A DNA stretch of 64,000 bases from Bacteriovoracaceae bacterium. Its GTDB lineage: Bacteria > Bdellovibrionota > Bacteriovoracia > Bacteriovoracales > Bacteriovoracaceae. Below, piece after piece: positions 25,130-33,830 of this stretch. The DNA is taken from the NCBI GenBank assembly GCA_947441615.1, contig CANEUH010000012.1:43073-107072 (forward strand), in the 5' to 3' direction. Numbering within the stretch: position 1 is the stretch's first letter; each line of letters opens with the position of its first letter. The position numbers were made by a program, and so were the translations under genes. Below the pieces are notes generated by a model. That model saw only the letters and a list, made by a program, of their open reading frames with translations, had not been told where the DNA came from and ran no database searches.

Positions 25130-25724
25130 ATTCTTATTTCACACAACAAAGGTTTTACTCTTGTGTAGCTAATGGTTGTAGTCGCAATCATTGGGTTACT
25201 CTCAGCAGTCGCTATTCCTAATTTTCAAAAATATCAAGCTAGATCCAAGACAGCGGAAGCAAAACTGCAGTTATCGGCAATTTATACGGCTGAGCAGGCT
25301 TTCTATGCAGACTATAATATTATGCTACATGTCTGAGATACATGGGGTACGATCCTTCTGAGGAAAAAGCTTCTCGTTATTATACGGTTGGGTTTACTTA
25401 GCAAATGTTGCTTCAAATGCGGCTTATACTTCTGCTTTAAATTCTGGGATATCGGGAACTGAGTGTGCTGCAGCCCCAGCAGCGGCAGATGGTGTAAGTT
25501 TTTATAATGCCGGTAAGAGAGTTGCTAATGGACTAACTATCGTGTCGTTATTAAATAATACTGCTCTGGCAGATCAGTTGAATGATGGTACACAGACATT
25601 TACAGCAGGCGCAGCGGGTATTGTTCATAAAAAGTTCACGAGTTCGGGAGCGGGTGCTGATAGTGTTTCATCAATGACTATCAATGAAGATAAAGTAATC
25701 TCAATAGTGAGAAATGGATTTTAA
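25130..25724 (+). pseudogene. Decayed second prepilin gene (pilA copy)
   Basis: The translation matches PilA along its whole length but is broken. No start codon precedes the pilin helix. The codon for the conserved Glu+5 is TAG (25166-25168). One base is missing near 25321 and another near 25398. Joining frames restores a pilin: GFTLV-stop-LMVVVAIIGLLSAV, both cysteines, and an intact C-terminal part readable from 25401 to 25724. The last 31 coding bases before the final two codons are identical to pilA (25020-25050 versus 25687-25717). There is no Shine-Dalgarno or hairpin leader. It is either a dead duplicate or a silent donor for recombination with pilA. Confidence 0.9.
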
Positions 25725-25731
25725 GGAAGTA

Positions 25732-26553
25732 TTATTTTTTTCTATTGACTCGAAATTGCTTGAATTTTAATTGAGCTTCGTAAATGTTATTTTTCTTCAA
25801 GTAAGGCAGCCCAAGAGAGTCTAGTTTGTCACAGTTTTTTTGGTTTCTATTAAGACAAATGAGATCCTTCTCTGCCTTAACAGCGTATAGATCTTTAATA
25901 AGTCTTTCTTTTAAATATTTATCCTGGGTACTTGCAATTAAATCTTTTAAAAAGAGAATTGTGACGTCAAAGTTTTGATTTAGCTCAAGGTTTAGCTTCC
26001 CTACAATGAGCTTAATAAATGATGGTGCCTTTGGATGATTCATAATGGATTCAAGCCATTTTGCTCCATTCTTTGTGTCACCAAGTTCATAGAAATAGGT
26101 AAAACCTAAATGATACCTAAGTTGATAATCTGTGGGATAAAACTCGATGCCCCTTTTGAGTAAGTTCACCGCTCCTAAAAGATCATCTTTAACAATAGAT
26201 AAATATTGACCACCGAAGAGATAATTTTCATAAAAGCGAGGATCAAGGTAGGAGATGGTGAGAAACCTTAGATACATCCAGCTATTGAGGTCCTTCTTAT
26301 TGTAGTGGCCAATATCTGACTCAAGTAACGTTTGAACCCATAATAAATCAGTGATGAGTTGTTTGTTACCGGCAGAGAGAAAAATGAGAAGTTCCTTATT
26401 TAAATTAATAGCAGTCTCTTGTTTATCAAGGATAAGAGGCGGCTTTTTAAAACTATTATTAAGACTTCCTGCGATTATAAAAAATCCGATCGCGATAAAG
26501 AGAAGAATGTCATCCCTCTTAAAAAACTGTTTTCTAAATGAAGATATCTGCAT
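25732..26553 (-). CDS. Membrane-anchored TPR-like protein, unknown role
   Basis: Has an N-terminal basic stretch, one hydrophobic helix (about 16-31) and then a soluble, helical domain with TPR-like spacing (for example LLKRGIEFYPTDYQLRYHLGFTYFYELGD near 132-160). There is no cleavable signal peptidase site, so it is likely anchored in the inner membrane facing the periplasm. It is on the reverse strand, end to end with the pilA pseudogene (7 bases) and back to back with the ABC exporter gene (11 bases between starts). Placement inside the pilus region hints at a pilus or export helper role, without direct evidence. Confidence 0.8.
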   Translation of the reverse strand: MQISSFRKQFFKRDDILLFIAIGFFIIAGSLNNSFKKPPLILDKQETAINLNKELLIFLSAGNKQLITDLLWVQTLLESDIGHYNKKDLNSWMYLRFLTISYLDPRFYENYLFGGQYLSIVKDDLLGAVNLLKRGIEFYPTDYQLRYHLGFTYFYELGDTKNGAKWLESIMNHPKAPSFIKLIVGKLNLELNQNFDVTILFLKDLIASTQDKYLKERLIKDLYAVKAEKDLICLNRNQKNCDKLDSLGLPYLKKNNIYEAQLKFKQFRVNRKK

Positions 26554-26564
26554 AGATTAATATT

Positions 26565-27476
26565 ATGATTAATTTTAATGAAGTCTCAAAGATATTCAAA
26601 TCAGACTTAATTACTAAACCTTTTATAGCATTAGACAATGTCTCCTTCTCCGTACCTGAAGGCTCTATGGTGGGTTTTTTAGGTGCTAATGGAGCGGGGA
26701 AAACGACATCGCTAAAAATTATCATGGATTTTATTCGTCCAAGTAATGGTTCTGTTCAATTTTCTGAAACTCTTGGAAAAAATAAATTGGAAGTTTTTCG
26801 AAATATTGGATTCTTACCTGAGAGGCCCTATTTTTATCCCAATTTAACGGGTGAAGATTTTTTAATATTTATGGGCCAGCTCTCAGATATGAAAGTGAGT
26901 GATATCAAAGAGCAGATAACTCTTTGGTCCCCTCGATTTAAAATTGATCATGCCTTAAAGCGAGAGCTAAAGACTTATTCCAAAGGTATGCTACAAAGAA
27001 TTGGTTTTCTATCCACCATTATTCACCATCCTAAGATTATTATACTTGATGAACCCCTATCAGGTCTTGATCCCATTGGAAGAAAAGAACTCAAGGATGT
27101 GATCGTTGAAGTTCATAAACAAGGGAAAACGGTTTTTTTTAGTACGCACATCGTTCCAGACATAGAAGAGATTTGTGACAGAGTGATCTTTTTAAAAGAA
27201 GGGAAACTCACTTATGATGGCTCTGTAAGTGCTCTTATGAAACAAGCTAGAAATCAGGATTATGAAATAAGTTATTCTTCTAATTTAGAGATTGATAGTG
27301 CACTCATAAAAGATAAAATTAAGCTTCCGGATAATATTTTGAAGATAACAGTTCCATCTGAACATAAAGACAAACTCGTTCAGTCGATTGTGCAATCCCA
27401 GGGCATCATTCATAATTTAGAACTCATACGACCAAGTCTTGAAGATATATTTTATCATACAGGAACAAGATCATGA
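26565..27476 (+). CDS. ABC transporter ATP-binding protein
   Basis: ATPase subunit of an ABC-2-type exporter. Walker A GANGAGKT is at residues 40-47, the signature reads YSKGMLQR (family LSGGQ position), Walker B is IIILDEP followed by LSGLDP, and the switch His is in FSTHI. A C-terminal extension of about 80 residues follows the nucleotide-binding domain, as in DrrA/NatA-like proteins. It is translationally coupled to the permease gene by a 4-base overlap. The gene pair lies between the pilA region and the prepilin peptidase; the exported substrate is unknown. Confidence 0.93.
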   Translation: MINFNEVSKIFKSDLITKPFIALDNVSFSVPEGSMVGFLGANGAGKTTSLKIIMDFIRPSNGSVQFSETLGKNKLEVFRNIGFLPERPYFYPNLTGEDFLIFMGQLSDMKVSDIKEQITLWSPRFKIDHALKRELKTYSKGMLQRIGFLSTIIHHPKIIILDEPLSGLDPIGRKELKDVIVEVHKQGKTVFFSTHIVPDIEEICDRVIFLKEGKLTYDGSVSALMKQARNQDYEISYSSNLEIDSALIKDKIKLPDNILKITVPSEHKDKLVQSIVQSQGIIHNLELIRPSLEDIFYHTGTRS

Positions 27477-28246
27477 CTTTGGAGAAAATCTTTGTCATAG
27501 CTAAAACGACATTCAAAGAAATTTGGAAAAGTAAAATTCTCGTGAATGTCTTTTTAATTGGTCTCGCGATGATGGTGATTACCTATGTCGCCACTGAGTT
27601 TACTTATGGAGTTCCCGAAAGAGTGGCCCTCGATTTTGGTCTTGGGATGCTCTCTTTATCATCCCTGGGGATCTCACTTTTCCTTGGTGTAGGGCTTCTT
27701 TCTAAAGAGATTGATTCAAGAACCGTTTATATGGTTATTTCTCGTCCTGTTCCTAGGTATGCCTTCATTTTAGGTAAAATAATTGGGCTAATGGGTATCC
27801 AAGTCGTTAACGTTCTTCTTTTAAGTATGATGACGATAACTGCGACTATTCTTCTGGGTGGTCAAGTTACGGAACTTCTTATTTGGGCAATTCTTTTTAC
27901 CTTAATTGAATCACTAATGCTTCTCCTCGTTGTAGTACTCATCTCACTTCTTGCAAATACCGTACTCTCAGTTCTCTTATCTGTGGTCCTTCTTCTTTTA
28001 GGACATGTCATCCGAGAAACTCAAGACATTAGTTTCGTTGCTACAAATCCAGTTCTAGTTAAGCTTTTAGATTCCTATCATTTTGCTTTACCAGCTTTTT
28101 ATAAATTAAATCTTAAATCAGAAGTCATTTATAAAAGTAAGATAACTTCAAGTTATCTTTTTATGAGTGGTGGCCATGGGATTCTATACTCGTTATTCTT
28201 GCTTCTGATGATTGTTTATTTTTTTAATAAAAAGAACTTGGACTAA
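27473..28246 (+). CDS. ABC-2-type transporter permease
   Basis: A 257-aa hydrophobic protein with about six membrane segments. The stretch SKEIDSRTVYMVISRPVPRYAFILGK near residue 80 is the conserved cytoplasmic segment of ABC-2 exporters (family pattern of a K-E followed by R-T and R-P). It partners the ATPase encoded just upstream, and its stop shares one base with the prepilin peptidase start, so all three are co-transcribed. A link to pilus biogenesis is suggested only by this coupling. Confidence 0.9.
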   Translation: MTLEKIFVIAKTTFKEIWKSKILVNVFLIGLAMMVITYVATEFTYGVPERVALDFGLGMLSLSSLGISLFLGVGLLSKEIDSRTVYMVISRPVPRYAFILGKIIGLMGIQVVNVLLLSMMTITATILLGGQVTELLIWAILFTLIESLMLLLVVVLISLLANTVLSVLLSVVLLLLGHVIRETQDISFVATNPVLVKLLDSYHFALPAFYKLNLKSEVIYKSKITSSYLFMSGGHGILYSLFLLLMIVYFFNKKNLD

Positions 28247-29016
28247 TGAGTCTATTCTTGGGCATTTATTCATTTGTGTTTGGCCTTCTGATTGGAAGTT
28301 TTCTCAATGTCCTTATCCTTAGGTTGCCATTAAAAAAAGACATAGTGAAAACGAGATCTGCTTGCCCTCAGTGTGGGACTCAGCTTGCTTGGTACCATAA
28401 CATTCCAGTATTCTCATTTATTTTTCTTAGGGGTAAATGTGCTTTTTGCAAAACACCTATCTCTTGGCGTTATCCTCTTATTGAGCTATTGACTGGCCTC
28501 ATCTCTTTTTGGTTGTGCCCAAATGAAATCGATTCATTGGCATTAACCCAATACTTCTTTTACTTTACAGTTGCTTGCATCTTTATCGTTCATTTCATGA
28601 TTGATCTTGATCATCAGCTCCTTTTGGACTCAATTAACATCTACTTGTTATTAATCGTATTGAGCCACGTCATATTTTTTTCAAGCTTTAATCATTGGAT
28701 CATTGGTGGAGTTATTGGGTTTTGTGTTCCTCTTCTCGTAACTTGGTTGTTTTATAAAATTCGAGGTCAGGTTGGTCTTGGTGGTGGAGATATTAAATTA
28801 TTTGGCATTCTGGGGCTCTATCTAGGCCCAGTGGGAATTGTTTTTAATATTTTTTTAAGTTCATTAGTTGGTGCAGTCATTGGGAGTGTTCTCATTGGAT
28901 TTAAAAAAATAAGCAAAGATAAGCCGATGGCCTTTGGGCCAGCAATCATTTTAGTTGCTGCCTTCCAAATTTATTTCCCTGAATTGGCAAAAATAGTCCA
29001 ATCCTGGTTTTTCTGA
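28246..29016 (+). CDS. pilD: Prepilin peptidase / N-methyltransferase
   Basis: Bifunctional integral membrane aspartyl protease that cuts the PilA leader and methylates the new N-terminus. The N-terminal methyltransferase part holds the zinc cysteines C40, C43, C65 and C68. The two catalytic aspartates lie in IDLD (D120/D122) and GGGD (D182). About seven membrane helices are visible and the length (256 aa) is typical. The GGGDIKL form matches the TFPP family GxGD rule. Confidence 0.96.
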   Translation: MSLFLGIYSFVFGLLIGSFLNVLILRLPLKKDIVKTRSACPQCGTQLAWYHNIPVFSFIFLRGKCAFCKTPISWRYPLIELLTGLISFWLCPNEIDSLALTQYFFYFTVACIFIVHFMIDLDHQLLLDSINIYLLLIVLSHVIFFSSFNHWIIGGVIGFCVPLLVTWLFYKIRGQVGLGGGDIKLFGILGLYLGPVGIVFNIFLSSLVGAVIGSVLIGFKKISKDKPMAFGPAIILVAAFQIYFPELAKIVQSWFF

Positions 29017-29143
29017 TGAGAATTTTCAGCAAAAAACTTTTCTGTGCGAGCGTAAGTTTGGACTTAAATTATAACCTCTGAATTCACTTACCCGTAGGGG
29101 CACTCAAGAGAACATCGTTAGGCTTAGGCACTGCACTAAATGC

Positions 29144-29173
29144 TTGAAAAGTCAGATTGGCTCAACCTATAAT
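29144..29173 (+). promoter_or_regulatory. Sigma-70-type promoter of pilMNOPQ
   Basis: TTGAAA at 29144-29149 and TATAAT at 29168-29173 with an 18-base spacer lie 37 bases before the TTG start of pilM. The 194-base gap after pilD otherwise holds no gene that I can see. Confidence 0.72.
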
Positions 29174-29210
29174 CTAAATAAGTTTATTTACTCTAAAGAC
29201 AGGGACGACT

Positions 29211-30302
29211 TTGGCGGGACCATCAATAAAAGAACAATTCGATGATTTTCTTGGGAGACTCAACCCCGGATCCATTGTAGGCCTAGATATCGGGGCCCAT
29301 AGTATTAAAGTTTGTGAACTCTCTGGTTCTATTGGAAAGTTGAAGGTTGAAAGATTTGGGATTTTTACTTTATCGGAAGCAGCTATCATCGAAGATGAAA
29401 TTCAAAAACCTCAAGAAATTACTGATGGTATTATCGAAGCCTTAAAAACTTCCAATATTAAATCCAAAGTCGTTTGCCTGGGTCTTTATGGCCCAAACAC
29501 AATGACAAAAAGATTAAATACACCGGAGGGGACGCAAGAAGAAATATCAGACCATGTTATGTGGGAAGCGGAACAATACATTACTTTTGGTGCCGATGAA
29601 TCCACTATCGATTTTTTTGTGCTTGGAGAAAATGAAGGCGGCGGTAAAGATGCCCTCGTAGCAGCGGCTAAAAACGATTTAATTGAAAGATTTTCAGTCG
29701 TATTAAAGTCTGCAAAGATAGAGGCAAAGGTTGTTGATCTCAATGTACTTGCTCTCTCAAATGTGTTTGAAGAATTTGCTGGAGACAATCTCGAAGAATA
29801 CTCAAATGGTTCATTGATTCTCGATTTCGGTGCACAGAGTACAAAAATCGTTGTTTATAAGCGGGGTGGTCCAATCTTTACCAAAGAAATTTCAGTTGGT
29901 GGAGGACTCATCACTGAAGAAATCCAGCGCCAGATGGGAGTTAGTTACGAGGAAGCAGAAGATTTAAAAACGACAACTGATGAAAATGGAAACTTACCTG
30001 AAGAAATTTTAAATATTATCAATACTCAGCTAGATCAACAAATAGCTGAAGTCCGTAAAAGCATTAACTTTTACGTGACCCAAGGGAGTGCAGAAAAGGT
30101 TAGTTATTGTTTTGTGACTGGTGGTTCATCATTACTTCCTGGGTTAGTGGATAAATTATCTGGGGCTGCTGGAGTTCCTGTAGAAAGGCTGGATCTTTTT
30201 TCAAAAATTAAAATTGATGAAAAAAAGATAGGAGACAATTTGGATCAATTGGCCGCTGTAGCTCCCGTCGCAATTGGACTTGCCATGAGGAAATTTAATT
30301 AA
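29211..30302 (+). CDS. pilM: Type IV pilus assembly protein PilM
   Basis: Actin-like cytoplasmic ATPase that binds the N-terminus of PilN and couples the motor to the alignment complex. The actin-fold motifs are visible: GLDIGAHSIKV (24-34), LILDFGAQSTKI near 204 and VTGGSSLLPGL near 303. The length of 363 aa is normal. It starts with TTG at 29211; the preceding AGGGA (29201-29205) is a fair ribosome site. Its stop overlaps the pilN start (TAATG). Confidence 0.95.
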   Translation: MAGPSIKEQFDDFLGRLNPGSIVGLDIGAHSIKVCELSGSIGKLKVERFGIFTLSEAAIIEDEIQKPQEITDGIIEALKTSNIKSKVVCLGLYGPNTMTKRLNTPEGTQEEISDHVMWEAEQYITFGADESTIDFFVLGENEGGGKDALVAAAKNDLIERFSVVLKSAKIEAKVVDLNVLALSNVFEEFAGDNLEEYSNGSLILDFGAQSTKIVVYKRGGPIFTKEISVGGGLITEEIQRQMGVSYEEAEDLKTTTDENGNLPEEILNIINTQLDQQIAEVRKSINFYVTQGSAEKVSYCFVTGGSSLLPGLVDKLSGAAGVPVERLDLFSKIKIDEKKIGDNLDQLAAVAPVAIGLAMRKFN

Positions 30303-30895
30303 TGATTAAAATTAACCTCAGTAATGCCAAGAAAAGCGTCGATATTTCTAATATTGGTGGATTTGATTTCACCAGACTTAAAATCAAGGCCCTCTTACTC
30401 GTTGTTTTTATCATTTATATCCCAGATTTGTTTCTTTATGATTTGTGGGAAACTGAAAGGACTGAGGCGGAAACGACTATTGGCCAAACTCAAAGAACAC
30501 TCTCAAAATTAAAGAAAGAAATCACCAAATCAATGGATCTTGAAAAGCAAATCAGAGAATTGAAGGCCCAGGAAGAAAATCTAGGGAAAAAACTCACTGC
30601 GGTTAAGCAGGCGATATCTGAGAAAAAGAATCCATCTGCGCTATTACTTTATATAGCAAAAAATATCCCTCCTGAACTATGGATTAAAGAACTTTCCATA
30701 TTGCAGGATGAGATGGTGGTGAAGGGAGATGCCCTCGATTACACCAGCATAGGAAACTTTGTGACTATGCTGAAAGAATCTGTTTTTGTCAGGGAAGCCA
30801 ATATTACAAGTACCTCAAGTGCTGTTCGAGAAATAGATAAAAGACGGATTGAGAGTTTCGAAGTGAAGTTTAAAATTTCAAGGTTCGATCAATGA
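30302..30895 (+). CDS. pilN: Type IV pilus assembly protein PilN
   Basis: Bitopic inner-membrane protein of the alignment subcomplex. It begins MIKINLS, the counterpart of the conserved cytoplasmic INLL motif that contacts PilM. One membrane helix (about 28-44) is followed by a coiled coil (about 50-105) and a ferredoxin-like periplasmic domain. At 197 aa it has family length. The end overlaps pilO by 4 bases. Confidence 0.92.
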   Translation: MIKINLSNAKKSVDISNIGGFDFTRLKIKALLLVVFIIYIPDLFLYDLWETERTEAETTIGQTQRTLSKLKKEITKSMDLEKQIRELKAQEENLGKKLTAVKQAISEKKNPSALLLYIAKNIPPELWIKELSILQDEMVVKGDALDYTSIGNFVTMLKESVFVREANITSTSSAVREIDKRRIESFEVKFKISRFDQ

Positions 30896-31485
30896 AAGAG
30901 CTCGTAAATAATTTTATTGAAAAGTTCCATTTTCTGGTCTTGATTTGGGGTCTATGGACTGCTTATGAAAAGTATGATGAACATTCAATTCAGTTAGCTG
31001 AAATTATTGAACGGGGCGCCGGTCTAGAAGAAGAGATTGCAAAAACGAGGAAAAAAGTTAAAGAGATAAAAGAATTTTCTAAGAAGACAGATGAGTACAA
31101 AACAAGGGTTGAGGAAGTTGCCAAAAATATTGAAACAGTTCAAAAGCAGCTTCCAGCAGATACGAATGATTCTCAGATTCTGACCTACTTTCAGTCTGAG
31201 ATTAATTCATTAAACATAATGGATGCCAATTTTGTTCCTGGTGGAGAAGAGAAATCCACTTACTTTATTTCAAAAGACTATACTTTAAAGGGCAAGGGCA
31301 CGTTCTTGCAGTTCCTTATTTTTCTTGAAAGGTTAGGTAAGGCAGATCGTATTTATAATATCAAGGAACTAAAACTCTTTTCACTGTCCGATGGAAAAAA
31401 GGGCAGGTTTCAAATAATTTCAGGAGAGGGAGTGATCCAAGCTTATCGCTTTAATCCTGATTTTAGAGTAGATCGAGGATTTTAG
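30892..31485 (+). CDS. pilO: Type IV pilus assembly protein PilO
   Basis: Partner of PilN in the periplasmic alignment complex. It has a short cytoplasmic N-terminus, a weak membrane segment (about 11-24), a strongly charged coiled coil (about 32-88) and a C-terminal ferredoxin-like domain (about 95-180) with the conserved pattern TFLQFLIFLERLGKADRI. The membrane segment is short and interrupted by charged residues soon after, so insertion may need PilN. It is followed one base later by pilP. Confidence 0.9.
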   Translation: MKELVNNFIEKFHFLVLIWGLWTAYEKYDEHSIQLAEIIERGAGLEEEIAKTRKKVKEIKEFSKKTDEYKTRVEEVAKNIETVQKQLPADTNDSQILTYFQSEINSLNIMDANFVPGGEEKSTYFISKDYTLKGKGTFLQFLIFLERLGKADRIYNIKELKLFSLSDGKKGRFQIISGEGVIQAYRFNPDFRVDRGF

Positions 31486-31486
31486 A

Positions 31487-31951
31487 ATGTTTAAAGCCTG
31501 GATTATATTATTTTGTTTTTCTCTAGGGGCACAGTCTACCACCGTCTCGCAAAAAGGCAGAAACTTCTTTAAAGACAAAACGACTATTGATAATCCTTTT
31601 AACTTGAGAGATCCATTTAAGGCCCCACAGACTAAGTCAGATGTCAAAAAAACTGGCAGAGGATTCAAGATTACTGGAAAGGGTGAATACTCAAATATAA
31701 ATGAAACCTCACTCGAGCAGTTAAACTTAGAGACGTTGAGGGTTGTTGGTGTTCTGATCGGTAAAGAAAGACGTGCTATGGTCACCTCCGGTGGGAACAA
31801 AATAACGATTCTCAAAGAGGGGATGAAGATAGGTCCAGAAATGGTCGAATTAAAAGCGATCTTGCCAGGGGGGATTGTTTTAGTTGAGAAAATTGTTAAT
31901 GTATATGGAGAAGAAGAATTTTTGGAAACAGTGGTACCCATTTCGAAATAA
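31487..31951 (+). CDS. pilP: Type IV pilus assembly protein PilP
   Basis: Links the PilN/PilO complex to the PilQ secretin. There is a signal peptide (1-15, FSLGAQS) but no lipobox cysteine, unlike most PilP lipoproteins. An unstructured basic linker (about 20-65, containing the typical RDPFKAP) precedes the small beta domain with LETLRVVGVLIGKERRAMV and KEGMKIG. At 154 aa it has normal size. A long open frame on the opposite strand is a shadow of this gene. Confidence 0.9.
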   Translation: MFKAWIILFCFSLGAQSTTVSQKGRNFFKDKTTIDNPFNLRDPFKAPQTKSDVKKTGRGFKITGKGEYSNINETSLEQLNLETLRVVGVLIGKERRAMVTSGGNKITILKEGMKIGPEMVELKAILPGGIVLVEKIVNVYGEEEFLETVVPISK

Positions 31952-31994
31952 TCTTCTTAGAATTTAATTAGGCTCATCTTAAGGAAGAGAAAGC

Positions 31995-33818
31995 ATGAAA
32001 AATGGATTTTTCCTCATACTCCTATTCTCTACTCTTTTATCGCGGAATTTAGCGGCTCAAGAGATCAAAAGTGTTAATTTCGTTCAAGAAGGCGAAGTTA
32101 GTAAGCTTATTATTGAAACTGATCAAGATAATACTCTTGCCGAGAGATTTCATGTCTCAGAAGATAAGCAAATTATTCTTGATTTAAAAAATATTAAGGT
32201 ATCTCCTAAATATTTACGTGGTATCGATACTTCTGAGTTTCCTGGGAGCGCCGTTTTTGTTTCTGGTTACAAAAAACCAGGATCAGCAAATGATGTTAGA
32301 TTTGCCATTCAGCTCAGGGATAATGTCAGATCCATTCTTGAATCCAAAGGAAAAAGTATTGTTCTTAATATTGAGAATAGGTTCGGCGTATTTTCTCAAA
32401 CGAAGCTCAGATCATCTGAAAATACTTCAGGGGCATCTGATACGAAAACAGAAGATATTGTGGGACTCAACGTTCCTAAGTCCAATTCAGTTGAAGATAT
32501 TTTAGAGAATTTAACCTTATCTGGTCCAAAGAAATACATTGGAAAAAGAATTTCAATTAACGTTCGTGATATCCCTATCCCTGATCTCTTAAATATGATT
32601 GCTGATACTTCTGGATTTAATATTATCATTGATCAAGGTGTAACGTCCTCTCCTCCTCTAACTTTAACGTTAACGAATGTGCCCTGGGATCAAGCACTAG
32701 ACACTGTGATGAGTTTATCAAAACTGGTCGCTCAAAAAAACGCGAATATCCTTGTTGTAAAAACACTTGCTGTTGCAACGAAAGAAAAAGAAGAGCTTCT
32801 CGTTGCCGAAAAATTAAAACAAGGACTTGAGCCTCTTGTAACAAGAGTCTTTTTAATTAATTATGCAACGCTACCTGATATTGAAATCATTATTCGTGAC
32901 TATTTGACGAAAGAGCGCGGAGCGATGCAGAGGGATGAGAGGACAAATAGTCTCATCGTAAAAGATACTGTGGAGTCGATTGAAAGAATTAAAAAGATCA
33001 TTGATACCTTAGATACACAAACTCCGCAAATTCTCATTGAATCTAAGATCGTGGAAGCGAATGAGAGTTATTCAAAAAGAATTGGTTTATCAAGGGGTGT
33101 TAGCTTTGGTTATGACCCAGTAAGGGATACATCTGCTCTCGTTCCAACAGGACCTGGATTTTCTTTTAGTACTGGCCCATCTGCTTTTTCTCCGACTGTG
33201 GCTGGTATGACGATTGGTATTTATAAAAGGCTCGTCAATCTTGATTTGAATCTGCAATTAATGGAGTCTGAATCTAAAGGTCGAATTATTTCAACTCCAA
33301 AGGTCGTGGCGCAAAATAAGAAACCTGCTACCATTACAAGTACCGAGCAAACAAGTTTTAGGGTACAGCAGGTTGCTACAACTGCACAGCCAGCTCTTGC
33401 CACATTTCAAAATATTTCCGCCATTCTTAACTTACAGGTTACTCCCCAGGTGACTAATGATGGAGCCATTTCTATGCAAATTGCTCTTACGAAATCAGCT
33501 TTCGGAACGAGACCAACTCCTGATGCACCTCCAAATATTACAACAAGAAACGTAAATACCAATGTGTTGGTGGATAATGGATCTACTGTTGTTATTGGTG
33601 GTCTCTACCAAACGGCATCTTTAGAAACACAATCGGGAATTCCTTTTTTAAAAGACCTCCCATTGATTGGTTGGTTATTTAAAACCCCTTACGCCCCAGA
33701 CACGACTAAGAACGAGTTGATTATCTTCCTCACTCCTAGAATTATGAATCAGGATGAGGCTGGTCTGTCTGACAGGAAGGCCGAAAATTCTTCCTCAATA
33801 CTTTCAAAAGAAATTTAA
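31995..33818 (+). CDS. pilQ: Type IV pilus outer-membrane secretin PilQ
   Basis: Forms the outer-membrane gate for the pilus. Order of parts: signal peptide (1-22), one AMIN domain (about 25-125), secretin/TonB short N-terminal and N1 domains (about 180-330, with NVRDIPIPDLLNMIA and NVPWDQALDTVM), then the secretin core (about 345-590) with VVIGGLYQ and the signature LPLIGWLFKT. The total is 607 aa, with a single AMIN domain where many PilQ proteins have two or three. It ends the pilM-Q unit; the TPR gene follows 12 bases later. Confidence 0.96.
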   Translation: MKNGFFLILLFSTLLSRNLAAQEIKSVNFVQEGEVSKLIIETDQDNTLAERFHVSEDKQIILDLKNIKVSPKYLRGIDTSEFPGSAVFVSGYKKPGSANDVRFAIQLRDNVRSILESKGKSIVLNIENRFGVFSQTKLRSSENTSGASDTKTEDIVGLNVPKSNSVEDILENLTLSGPKKYIGKRISINVRDIPIPDLLNMIADTSGFNIIIDQGVTSSPPLTLTLTNVPWDQALDTVMSLSKLVAQKNANILVVKTLAVATKEKEELLVAEKLKQGLEPLVTRVFLINYATLPDIEIIIRDYLTKERGAMQRDERTNSLIVKDTVESIERIKKIIDTLDTQTPQILIESKIVEANESYSKRIGLSRGVSFGYDPVRDTSALVPTGPGFSFSTGPSAFSPTVAGMTIGIYKRLVNLDLNLQLMESESKGRIISTPKVVAQNKKPATITSTEQTSFRVQQVATTAQPALATFQNISAILNLQVTPQVTNDGAISMQIALTKSAFGTRPTPDAPPNITTRNVNTNVLVDNGSTVVIGGLYQTASLETQSGIPFLKDLPLIGWLFKTPYAPDTTKNELIIFLTPRIMNQDEAGLSDRKAENSSSILSKEI

Positions 33819-33830
33819 GGTGGTTGACCC

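Noticed and set aside
31420..31941. 173-codon reverse-strand open frame across pilO/pilP
   Set aside because: It is fully covered by conserved pilO and pilP coding sequence, has no ribosome site, and reads as Ser/Pro/Thr-rich shadow translation.
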